A stretch of 64,000 bases of DNA from positions 887,656 through 951,655 of the forward strand of contig JAMWET010001353.1 of the NCBI GenBank assembly GCA_024036415.1, written 5' to 3'. Below the pieces are notes generated by a model. That model had not been told where the DNA came from. It was given only the letters and a program-made list of their open reading frames with translations, and ran no database searches. Shown here one piece after another: positions 10,709-29,100 of the stretch; positions within the stretch are counted from its first letter, which is position 1, and each line of letters begins with the position of its first letter. A program made the translations under genes and the position numbers. This DNA comes from Prochilodus magdalenae. Lineage: Eukaryota; Chordata; Actinopteri; Characiformes; Prochilodontidae.

Positions 10709-12739
10709 GGTTTCCACTCTGGAAGCTCCAGTCACATTTGCTACGAAGGTTTACCCAGGTATGGAATGCCTTGTCAGAGAGGGGAACTTTGCAGGATCTG
10801 TAATGAACACATAACATTGCAGGTTTTAACACAGGTCGGGACACACCTGTGCCGTGGAGCTCAAGGTGTGGCCAGAGGAAAATAAGAATTCGTGAGCGTG
10901 CGCTGCACCACAGAACTACATCCAATGCTGCCTTACAAATGCACACAAGAACAGTATACAGAGTCATTTACCACACATACCTAGCAATATACTGTGTTAC
11001 ATGTTTTACAAGCTGGACAGCACCTAGCTGAAGGTGCCATGACATCTGCTTAGGAGAATTTGGAACAGCACAAACAGAACCGTGCAAAAGTCAAAGACCC
11101 TTCATTTCATTTCCAGTCAAAACAAAAGGGACTCCTAACATCAAGACCTGGTGGACCACCAAAAACTGTCACCATCCGATCAACAGTACCTAAAGAGGGA
11201 CTCTTTAAAAAACCCAACATAATTAAATAGGTGAGAGGTAAACAGTCATTTATAGTCACAGTCACAATATAAAATAAATATGGTCTAGTTCTAGTCAGAA
11301 CTGCTCATAGTAGTAGTGATACGATGTCTCTGACAGTTCCCTCACAGAAAAAGATGACATGATATTGCTGCCTGATGCCTAACCCACTGTTCTATGATAG
11401 TTCTGTGATAATGTTGGTCTTTTTTAATGCATGTATTTTAATCAGTCGTTGGCGGAGGGACACGTGCAAGGTGTTGAAAGCCAAAACAGTCCCTATAGAC
11501 TGTGTACTTGGTGACCCCTGGTTCCCATCAGCACCACCGTAAAGAAACCTGAGTCTTTAAGCCTCCATACAATGAGCCATCTTACATCAAAGCGCTGAAT
11601 CTATTTACAACTCAAGACCTGAATTATTCAACTTTTATGTTTCAGAGAAAGGAGAACACCAAGCTCACCAAACTTCAGAGCTGAAACAACTGACAGGTGT
11701 TTCTGCCCATCCCTCCACTTTAAGAAACAACAACCCGACACTATGGGTCTGAAGGGATGTGTACTTGTCAGAAGAACCACACTGATAAAGGAGAACATTT
11801 ACAAATCAACCATAACAGTGTTCCCAGGACAACAGAGTCAGCTTCTATGACTGAACCACACTCTGAGGTGTGGAAGAACATCTCTGAGAAACTGAAAGCA
11901 AGTCCTCTGAAAAGAATGGAGGCCGTAATAAAGGCAGAGTGAAAACACTACACTCTGTGTAATTACTGGCAAACATTTTGGACTAACCAAAAATATTGAG
12001 AGTAGAACAAAGTGGGTATTATATGCAGCATAACTGGTCCAAAATATTTTGAATCATCAGGACGTTGTGTGTTTTGTTGTGCTCTCCATGTCTGCTCTTT
12101 ACTTAGAAATGTCTTTTATTCATTTTTCAAGATGGTCTTAACCCTGTTCACACAAAGCAAACAAGCAGGACTTTGAAAGCCGACAGATGCACTCTGGGAA
12201 CACCCTCCTATGGAACGGTGCCAGGCACTGCGGATGTGAGCCATCAAAGGTTTTGTCTTTGATCCTCTTTGTATTGGCATGTTTATTTCAATAGGTCCCA
12301 TTGAGATAGCCAAAGAAAGAACACCTGCTCCAGCGGCATGTTAGAGCAGTTCAGTTGGGATGTTTCCTTCCCTGTACAAAAGAACTGAGATTTCAAATGT
12401 GTGTTGAAGCTAATCTGTAAAGACAGATTCGGTGCAGAAATGTAACTTATAGTTATAAGAGTATAGGCCAGTTATTGTTACTTTAAGAAGATCAAATGAA
12501 TATGTCTATGGCAGTCTACATACCGTCACTGTCCACTTTAAAAAATCTCTATTTTTTTGGCTATTTTTAGTTTTCTGTCTAATATGATCTTATCAGATGC
12601 CCCTTTACTTTATGTGAGAATTTCATGATGATTGGACCAATAGAAATACAGCTGAGTTGCTTGGGATAAAATCTCTTTACTGTATTTACATTAAAATTAA
12701 AGAACATATTTGCTTGTTTGTCTTTACCTAACAACAATA

Positions 12740-13163
12740 TACACTCACTAAGCACTTTATTAGGTACGGCTCCTTGTATCAACACTCACTGTCTGTTTTA
12801 TCAGCTCCAGTTCCATATAGAAGCACTTTGTAGCTGTGCAATTACAGACTGTAGATCTGATTCTCTGCATACAGCAGCACCTCTGTGTCTGATCCACTCA
12901 CACCAGCACAACATACACTAACACACCACCACCACGTCAGTGTCGCTGCAGGACTGAGAATGATCCACCACCCACATTATACCTGCTCTGTGGGGGTCCT
13001 AACCACTGACAACGGGGTGAAAGAGGATTAACAAAGTGTAGAGAGATGGACTAAAGCCTGTAGTTGCAGAACTGAAACATGCTCCTATAAGGTCAGTGGA
13101 GTTGAGAAAATGGACAATCGTAGATACAAGGAGGTGGGCCTAATAAGGTGTTTGATGTGTGTA
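12740..13163. mobile_element. Non-autonomous DNA element with inverted ends
   Basis: The left end TACACTCACTAAGCACTTTA and the complement of the right end (TACACACATCAAACACCTTA) form an imperfect ~28-bp inverted repeat ending in TTATTAGG. There is no coding capacity. Part of the same family lies at 54410-54575 in the same orientation. The CACTTTATTAGGTAC end is common in fish genomes. Confidence 0.7.
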
Positions 13164-14625
13164 CGTCCTGATGCCCATAAAGTACATTCTTATGGCCATG
13201 CAGGGTGTAGTACCTGTAAACTGAAGTGTCCGAGCAATTACTCGAATGGAATAAAAGTTAAAAGAATAAAAGAAAAAGAATAAAAGAAACCTGGAATAAT
13301 CATGCAGAGTGTATCGTGAGTTTAAAAGCAAACAAAACTGTTACTTAGTACACTGACACAGAGCTTACTGGGGAGAATTTCTGTCCTAAAGGACAAACTA
13401 CAGGAGCATGTTGGTGAACAGTGGAGAGGAATATACAGTAATGTCTGGTGTAGCTAACAGGAGGAGGCTGAATACATACTCTTTATTAAATATTGATAAT
13501 GAGATGTAAATTATACTGCAATTGTATCACTATTAAAAATTCCTGACTGTGGGCTCAGTTTATGATGCTTCCTGATCTACACTTTTACTGAAGCACACAT
13601 TCACTGTATGACCCAAGTTCCTGGACATTGTTTTTAGTATTTTGTAACAGTATTTATCTTATGTGTTGTTTAATGACTCCTACAAATATCTGAAGTAAAA
13701 AATCTGGATGAAAATATTAAATGTTTTTCTTCCTCATCTGTGTTGAATACATATACTTGATGAGATGAATGTATGAACATATGGGGTAAAACTGAACACA
13801 AAATCTTGTTTTTTTAATGATCAGTGAATGTTGAAACCTTTTGTTTGATTATGCTTGTATTCTCTGACTGACTTTACAATTACAGTTTTTATTTATCTTC
13901 TTCCTCCTCGCTTCAGTGACCTCACAGCCGTGATGCTACATGTTCCAGTGAAACCGTGTGCTATGTATGGTTTCATTGTAACCAAAGTGTTTTTAAAACA
14001 GTGGACCCAGTTTAGCTCACTGATCGACTTTAATGCTGTGCTTTATGTTCTTTCTGAAGTGTTTAATGTGACAATATTTATTTTAGAGATGAGCTTTTAG
14101 CACAACATCACACTGATGCTAGAATGTGTATGTGCTGAAACTGTCCTGGATGCAAACATGTAGAAGTCTACAAAGAAAGCCACCCAAACCATAAAGATCA
14201 GCCAGATGCATTAAAGAATCTTTCTCAAGAGGAATATTACAGTCTGACTGGTCGGTAAAGAAAGCACTTTTCTTAACACAAGAAACTTAATATGTTTTAT
14301 AATATGGCATAAATGCCCCAATAATATCAGAATCAAGCTTTATTTGCCAAGGATTTTCACACATACAAGGAATTTGTCTTTGGAATATTTGGAGGCACTG
14401 TATGTCAGCCTTGAAACTTGGTCTATAATAATTATGTTTACAATGCTGCAAAAATACAATCAAATTAACTGCTAGTTCTAGAGGTTCACGTACTTCACTT
14501 ACAGAAATGTAATACTTAATAATTTATCAAAATAAAATTTGACCAAATATAATGTGTACATTTGTTTGTTTAATTGGCTTCTCTTTATCAATTTTTAATA
14601 TATGTGTGATATTCTGATCATGTTA

Positions 14626-14636
14626 TATATATATAT

Positions 14637-14706
<70 letters not shown>

Positions 14707-14724
14707 TACATATATTAGTGAAAA

Positions 14725-14760
<36 letters not shown>
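14626..14760. repeat. (TA)n and (CA)n compound microsatellite
   Basis: About 60 bp of alternating AT, then about 28 bp of CA within ACA/TAC-rich flanks. Confidence 0.97.
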
Positions 14761-15072
14761 TATACATATGCACACCAAAAAAATCTTTTTTCTACACCAT
14801 TTGTACAAATTATGTGACATTTACATTCATTAACTAACTTTTCTTCTCCTTTACTTACATTAAAATATAGGAAGGTTTTTACTTCATCTGTAAAGTTGTT
14901 TCAGAGATGTGACGTTTTTTTGTACAGTGATCTCTGTAAGTGTCTTTCAAAATCTATGTTAATGACTGTGAGACATGTTTCAGAACAGTGATCAGAGAAC
15001 AGTAATCAGTTCTTGACTATTTGAACTGTTTTGACCTGAACTGGAGCTCCGCCCACTGTTCACGTTTTGAGC

Positions 15073-15121
15073 TATCGCGATATTTGGTGCACGACTAATT
15101 CGGGCGGAAGTAGTTTTGCAG

Positions 15122-15131
<10 letters not shown>
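15073..15131 (+). promoter_or_regulatory. rpl26 core promoter with TOP start
   Basis: CCTCTTTTCC at 15122-15131 is a 5' terminal oligopyrimidine (TOP) tract, the expected start of a ribosomal protein mRNA and the target of mTOR/LARP1 control. Just upstream are a GCGGAAGTAG ETS-type site (15104-15113) and the palindrome TATCGCGATA at 15073-15082. No TATA box at the usual distance. The exact start site is inferred from the TOP rule. Confidence 0.7.
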
Positions 15132-18390
<3,259 letters not shown>

Positions 18391-20520
18391 AGACTGTAAA
18401 AATGAAACAGCTTGTGTATTGTGGATCACTGTCTGGTTGAATTCTTTCAGTGTCAGCATTATAGAGAATATATATAAAAGAAAAGCTGGGTTCGTTAAAC
18501 TTCATTATGACTTTCTCCAGCTGCTTCACTGGTGTCTGGTATACCTGAACAGAAAGAACTGAAATTGAGTTAATTGTTACTTCTACAGCTGTGTGACATT
18601 GTGTAAAGGTCTTCTGCATTAAGGAAACAGACCTTGTGTACAGAGTTCTTAGTTTATTAGGAATATTCCTATCCTGAATGATCCACTATGCAAATATCTG
18701 TTCAATGGTGGTCCTATTGTGGTTCTGCTGTAGTGATGGTCATGGTAGGGATGTGTTGATAAATTGCATAGCTGCATACGAGCTACAGACAGTAATTGTA
18801 AACCATGGAAGTTACCTGAATGTTTGGTATATCTGAATTAACCTGTTATTTCTTGAAATGTAAAACTGAGAAATCTAAATTGAACTAAGATGGTTCTATA
18901 TATAATCATAAACAATCAGTTGTGATTCATGGTAAAATGGTTCTTCAGATTGATGGAGATTGTATGTGGTTCTATATAGCCCCAAAAACTTTGTGCTGTG
19001 TAGAGCCAAATACAGCACATTCAACGTCAATTTGAAGGTCCATTTTACTATGTGAAGGGTTGTATATAAGTCATGGTTCTAAACTATTGCTTTTACCGAA
19101 GAACCCTTGAAGACAATCTTTGAGTGCAATTGCATGACTCAACATGACAACTGGGTCAAAACAAACCCAGCACCAACCCAACTACCACAACAGAACACCA
19201 CTAACTGTGAAGACAAGTTGGCAGTTTGTCAGTATTTATTTCCGTTAGCTGATTCAAGCTGTAATGCTTCATGTAAAAGTTGAGAGACATTGAACAGAAG
19301 TGTAGAGCTAATGAATCTAGCCTTGTCAAGCACGTTAGTGGGTCTTGGTGATAAAGATATGGCTTTAGTGGGTAAGCCGATGCCCAAGACTCCAAAAATG
19401 ATGTAACATAGAACAAAATACAATTCTAATCCTACCTCTCTGTCATCAAAACAGGAGAGCATTAGGATGTACAGAAGACAATTCTCTCTTACTAAAGAGA
19501 GGCTTTACATCATCTGTCAATGGTTTAGTCTTGTCAGTGGGAGGCTGATGGTGCAGGTGTGACCACTGGATTACCCATCCCTCTACCCCATAACTAGCCA
19601 GATTGCACCAATCATAGGGATGGGTGACACCACTTTCAATTAATACCATGGCTAATATGATACTGATACTTTTAAGTATGTGACTTTCAATAATATTACG
19701 TTTAATCTTAACTGCAACAGAAACTGACATTTAAATTAAATTGTATTATTTTTTATTAATTTCTTATTATTGTGGCCATTAAAACTATATTAACATTTAA
19801 ATAGTCATAGTTAATATTTTTAAAGTTACAGAGGAAACAGGCAGAAGGAAAAGTACTTATATTACACTGTCAAGTCAAGAGGCTTTTGTTGTCATTTCAT
19901 CCATGTACAAATACACAGTGGAGTGAAACTATGTTCCTCCAGGAAAAAGGTGCAAACGTGCAGACACAGGTGTGTAAACAAAAACTAAAAACAATACAAA
20001 AAATTAAATAAATAAATATGATAAATTAAACAGACATTAGACTCAGAAGTAAACAGAAGGACAGTGCTTTAAGACATCTGAATTGGTTTGTGACATCTAC
20101 AGTGAAAACCATTAAAGATGTGGACAACAAATTATATTTAAATGTTTAAGCATGAGTGTTATACTACTATACTATATTTTAATTTACCTAAACAGAAAAA
20201 CATTAAAAAAATATATATGTAGGGCTACAGTTACACAAAGGCTCCTAGTGATTTTAAAGGTTCACAGTTTTGCAGTTTTCTTATTTGTTGAGTCAAGAAT
20301 AGTTCCAGTATGAAGCCTAATCTGAAATAGCTCCACCATCTAGTACAATATTCCTTCTGTATCTCCATACTCTATGAGGGCAGATTAGATGGCGGAAGAA
20401 AAAGTAGTTCCTACATATTATTTTTGGCTATTATAATTTCCCTTCAATTTACTCCCTGCACAATAGGTATGATGAAGAGCAGATATTAAACATTTAAAGG
20501 AAAGCATTAAGTGTTGATAT
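18391..20520. other. rpl26-atp6v0e1 intergenic DNA
   Basis: No exons recognised. 18890-19110 contains repeated GGTTCTATATA/GGTTCTT motifs in both orientations, typical of decayed palindromic MITEs. 19870-19950 (GTCAAGTCAAGAGGCTTTTG onwards) resembles the 3' tail of a teleost LINE. The rest is AT-rich unique DNA. Confidence 0.45.
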
Positions 20521-20522
20521 AT

Positions 20523-20618
20523 GTCACGTGAGAATTGATATTAAAAAAAGAAAAGTGAGGATCCGTGTTACCGGTACAGCGGTATTAATCCGCCTGCCTC
20601 CACGACAGGTCATGTGAC
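20523..20618 (+). promoter_or_regulatory. Two CLEAR-like E-boxes upstream of atp6v0e1
   Basis: GTCACGTGAG at 20523-20532 and GTCATGTGAC at 20609-20618 each differ by one base from the CLEAR consensus GTCACGTGAC bound by TFEB/TFE3. They lie 207 and 121 bp before the start codon. V-ATPase genes are known CLEAR targets; use in this species is inferred. Confidence 0.55.
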
Positions 20619-20729
20619 CCCCGCTGTCTGCTGCTGTGTGAAGTTCGTTGGATCCACGGACAGAAGTTGGAGACACGGGCTTTAAATTGGCTTTACTTCT
20701 TAATAAGTTTTAATTTGGGACAGACAGTA

Positions 20730-23700
20730 ATGGCGGAGACGTCGTTTGTGATCTCAGTGAGTGTAATGACCCTGTTTTGGGGCATTGTTGGAGGACTTGT
20801 GCCGTGGTTTATTCCTAAAGGACCGAATCGGGGGTAAGTTTGTCTGTTTGTGTTAGCATCGCAGGCTAACCAAAAGTTTTGTAGCTCGTTGATACCGCCT
20901 TGGTTCTGTTCAGACCAGAAATCGAGGACTTTAAACGTTATGGTTTCTAACGCCAGGTGTAAAAGTGGTCGGTATAAAAGTCTTTGTTATCTAAAACATT
21001 GAATACTTATTGGTTAAGTTAGCAACAGGCTCGAGGGGCTGACAGTCAGATGATGATGATGCAGGCTGGACTATATAGCTGTAAATGTCAGGCAGCTGGT
21101 TAACCCTTTAATAGCCACAAAAAGCAGCCATATAATAGAAATAGCACATAACTAACATTTTTAAAAACTAGCAAAAATGAGTTCTTTGAAGGCCTGTGTT
21201 ATGTTAATTATAGCTACTCGTTGATCGTTCATACTGTCAGTGGAAATTCCAGGCTGTATAAGAAGGTTAATCAGCTTGTGCCTGCTTCCCCATACAGGAC
21301 CAGCTATGCATCATGAATCATGTGACAGTCAAATGAGACTCGTCTATTCTGTTTCAAAAGTCTATTTAATTTATTATTTCCATTGATAATGTCACACTGC
21401 ATTTTTCTGGTTTGGTTCACTTAATTAATTTGTGTTTTGTTCCTTTGACCACAGAGTTATTGTGACCATGCTGGTGCTAACTGCAGTTTGCTGCTACCTC
21501 TTGTGAGTATGACTCAAAAGTTGCTCTACTTCACGCAGACCTGTAAAGGATTTCCTCTTCTTGTTGTATTGCAGTTTTTATATGAGCTACATGCCCTCTG
21601 AAAGTCACACATTGCCTTTGGGTACTGGACTTTCAGTAAGAATTGATCAGTGCATTTGCAGTCAATGCAATACATGGGCAGGAGGGAGTTTACTTCTGGT
21701 CAGGGCTGTGAATTAGTCTTTGGTGCACACGAGTCTGGCCATGCATACCAAGTGGTGCGTGTCTTGAAATGAATGCAGGCTCCTTCTCCATTATTTACTA
21801 TGTAGAGGTGGAGCTGGGGTAACGTTTCAGGGTACCCACAAGGAAGCAGTGCATGCATTCTACACGATCGTTTCTCATTTCTCTGTGGTGCTTTTTAGAT
21901 GAAAGATCTGATCTTCAACAGAGACTTATCAGTTATGATGTGAACTGTTGTATTTGTAAGAATGTAATCTGTGTATTGCTATTTGGTGGGTACGGTAGTG
22001 AAAATCATCAGTTTTACAACTAAGGCAAATGTCAGGTGACTCAACTAGACTGATAACAATATACAGTATAGTTATTTACCACTGCTGGAAATGTTTACAC
22101 TGTCTTTATACATGGACACATATAAACTAAATAAATAGGCCTAATTATTGGTATAACTGTAATATAGTTATATGGTTTACATATTCATAGGATTAAGCCT
22201 AAGCATGATATGGTTCATGTGGTAGCACTTGTCTATGATTGAAACATTTTCACTGGGCTTCGGACCTTTCGCATTGCATCATGGGGGTCTACTTTATGGT
22301 GCAATATCCTGACCACACTTTCTTAAGATGGTTGGAGGAAAAGTATATTGTTGGTTGCACCATGTGCCATTTAAGGAAATCAGAACTGATAGACTAAATT
22401 TATTAAATAATATGAACACTTTTGAAGTTGGCCTGTTTTCATTATTACTGTTTTCATGGATTCAAACATAAATAACATGAATTTAAAATATATATATTTC
22501 TCAGGTATATAGTGGCTTCTGAAAGTATTAAAAATTAGAAACTGAAATTTCTTGTTCAGAAAAGTATTCAGACTCGTTTTTGTGGATGCTGTTTGCTTTT
22601 ATTATCCTTGAAAGAGTATAATGAATCCTTCCGTATTAAAGAATTATCAACCAATTTCAAACCATCCTTCCCTTAAGTAAAGTCTTAAAGTTATGATTAT
22701 TTGCTAATATCAAACAAGTTTTCTGATGTTTCAACCAGTTTTTTCCCCCCCATAGTACTAAGACAGCACTAGTTCATGTAATCGGTGCCATCCTCAGGCT
22801 TAGTGCTGATGTACAAAATTGTTCTACTTTTATTAGATCTTAGTACAACTTTTGATACCATTGATCACATGATTCTAATCCACCGTCTTGAATCTTGGGT
22901 CAGCCTTTCTGTCAGTTTTACAATGTTTAAAATCATATGTCCTTGGTAGTATTTCTTGGGGAGCACCACAAGGGTCAGTTTAATTAATTTATTTTTATTT
23001 CTTGTACACACTTCCTCCTCCAGAGCACACAAAATCTCACACTAGGATGACAGTTTTACCAGGACAATGACTGTAATCACACAACCTAAGTTTCTGAGCA
23101 TCCTTAGATGACTTAGCCAAGGCCCAGACTTAAACTCCATTGAACATCTGTAGAGACCTGACTATGGACCTTGAGACCATCTACCATAAATTGAATACAC
23201 TGTCTACGCCTCTACGCATGCAAAGCTTGTAGATGTATCCCAGAAGACGTGCAGCTGTATTTGCTCCCAAAGGGGCTTTGATGTAATACTGAATCAAGGG
23301 TTTAAATACCTGTGTAAATAAAAGATGTTTAATTTGTAATTAATTTTTAAGAAACCCTAAAAACATGTTTCAAGGGTGATTTAGCATAGATTCTTGGAAA
23401 GAAAATGTCAATTATATAAATTCATAATAAAAAGTGACTTAACAAGGTATTATTTTTATGTGTCAAAAATGTGAGATAACATGATAGCATATGTTGTTTT
23501 TAACCTCATGTTGTTGTTTTTTTTTTGTTGCTTATTTAGCTGGTTAATTGCGATTCTGGCACAGCTGAACCCACTGTTTGGGCCAGCGTTGAGCAATGAC
23601 ACCATCTGGTACCTGTATTATCATTGGGCATAGTTAACACTACTGGTTCCAGTCACTTCATAGCGCAGGTAAACATTTTACTTTTTAACTGTATTATGTC

Positions 23701-24058
23701 TTACACAACACATTAACATAACCAGCCTCTTATTTTTCTTTACAGATGCTTGTACATTGCCAAAAGGTTAAGCCCTCACTTTCTCACAAAGGGAACATTC
23801 CTCATTCCTGAGGCCTTATGTATAGTTCTGACTGTAAGAATGAAACCCTATGCTTTTGTCTTTAGTAAAAGATACTGATGTATAGATTTGTGTGGTGATC
23901 TTGTGAAGAAAGTAATGAACAAACCAAACATGATTTGCTGTCAATCCATAGTCAAGGCTTTTGTCTTGTACACTGAATGGTACATTTACCTTGTGATTAT
24001 GTGATGCATTTTCTTGTCCTTAAATTTGTATTTATGTACCTGAGTGCCTATAAATAAA
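20730..24058 (+). CDS. atp6v0e1: V-ATPase V0 subunit e1 (coding 20730-23633)
   Basis: Coding exons 20730-20833, 21455-21502 and 23540-23633 (GG|A and TT|C phases) give 81 aa, exactly the family length. It is the small two-helix proteolipid-associated e subunit of the V0 proton-translocating sector in endolysosomal and other acidic membranes. Helix 1 includes [21 protein letters not shown] and helix 2 [21 protein letters not shown] without its last residues; the tail reads [12 protein letters not shown], with an N-glycosylation-type NDT. Start ATGGCGGAG follows GTA. An intron in the 3' UTR (donor 23669, acceptor ending 23745) lies only 35 nt after the stop, too close to trigger decay. AATAAA at 24053-24058. 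It abuts tstd2 tail to tail. Confidence 0.97.
22500..23345 (+). mobile_element. Decayed Tc1-like element with LINE fragment, in atp6v0e1 intron 2
   Basis: 22500-22575 has GTATATAGTGGCTTCTGAAA followed by AAGTATTCAGACTCG, a known style of Tc1-like terminus. 23030-23330 resembles the C-terminal transposase end (a [14 protein letters not shown] reading) and 3' flank, all frames broken. Between them, 22820-22985 encodes [20 protein letters not shown] and then a WGAPQG-like stretch, a non-LTR reverse-transcriptase piece. Nesting of the LINE in the Tc1-like element is inferred. Confidence 0.6.
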
Positions 24059-24085
24059 CAATTAGAGATGAGCATGTCATTTATT
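24053..24085. terminator. Facing polyadenylation signals of atp6v0e1 and tstd2
   Basis: AATAAA on the plus strand at 24053-24058 and AATAAA on the minus strand at 24080-24085 point at each other with 21 bp between them. Normal cleavage 10-30 nt downstream would make the two mRNA ends overlap. Confidence 0.7.
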
Positions 24086-24262
24086 TCATTGCAGCAGATC
24101 TTGATCAAGGAGTAAAACCTGTTTCAACAGCACAATCCTACAGATGTAGGACTTGTAGTTGTAAAATCTGATTTATGAAACTTCCTTCTAGAGATACAAG
24201 TTGTCCATTTAAAACTATGCATTCTTCATACAATGCTGTCTTTCGGATGTCAGGAAGACTCT

Positions 24263-28640
<4,378 letters not shown>

Positions 28641-29100
28641 TATGGTGTCAATATGACCTGGTATCTCTAACGTTACTTGTACACGAGTTAAAATATTATG
28701 TCGGAGAGTTCACCATATGCACACACTGCTAGCTAAATGACAATAAAACCACGAGACACAGTGATATGCATCTAGCTCAATATCGTATTAACTCTCCTAA
28801 ATAGCCTATAACAACAGACGTAAACGCAGATACAATTCAGAGCTAAAAACAAATTAATTAACTAAAACTAACTCCATTCTCCACGTTCCCTGCTGCCCCG
28901 GAAGTGTTTGTATAGAGGCCCGGAAGTGTTTGTATGGAGCCCCGCCTTCCTTTTATTTTCTGTAGCGGTTGTTAGCCGCCGTAGCTTTGGGAGCTTTTAG
29001 TCATCTTTTGAACTTGAATTAACCTGTGTGGGATAATTCTGAAAAGATCTAACATTAGAGGCCTGTCCATACCTAAGGGCTAATAATCGTATCTGGCAAA
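28641..29100. promoter_or_regulatory. Bidirectional tstd2/ncbp1 promoter
   Basis: 460 bp separate the two divergent start codons. Two copies of CCGGAAGTG (28898-28906 and 28919-28927) lie in a 21-bp direct duplication, consensus ETS (GABP/ELK-type) sites as found in TATA-less housekeeping promoters. A GC-rich stretch and TAGCGG...TAGCCGCCG follow toward ncbp1. Neither start site is visible. Confidence 0.7.

Larger units (their letters stand above)
10709..15060. other. il17b-rpl26 intergenic DNA
   Basis: No convincing exon. The region 11080-12000 begins with GTGCAAAAGTCAAAGACC, similar to ends of decayed teleost DNA transposons, but I could not define a matching end. A MITE-like element lies at 12740-13163, a LINE-tail-like motif (AAGCTTTATTTGCCAAG) near 14335-14385 and an AT/CA microsatellite at 14626-14760. 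The open frame at 13855-14100 shows no family resemblance. Confidence 0.5.

Noticed and set aside
13855..14100. 81-codon plus frame
   Set aside because: Hydrophobic, AT-driven composition with no recognised motif, no splice context and no conserved neighbour.
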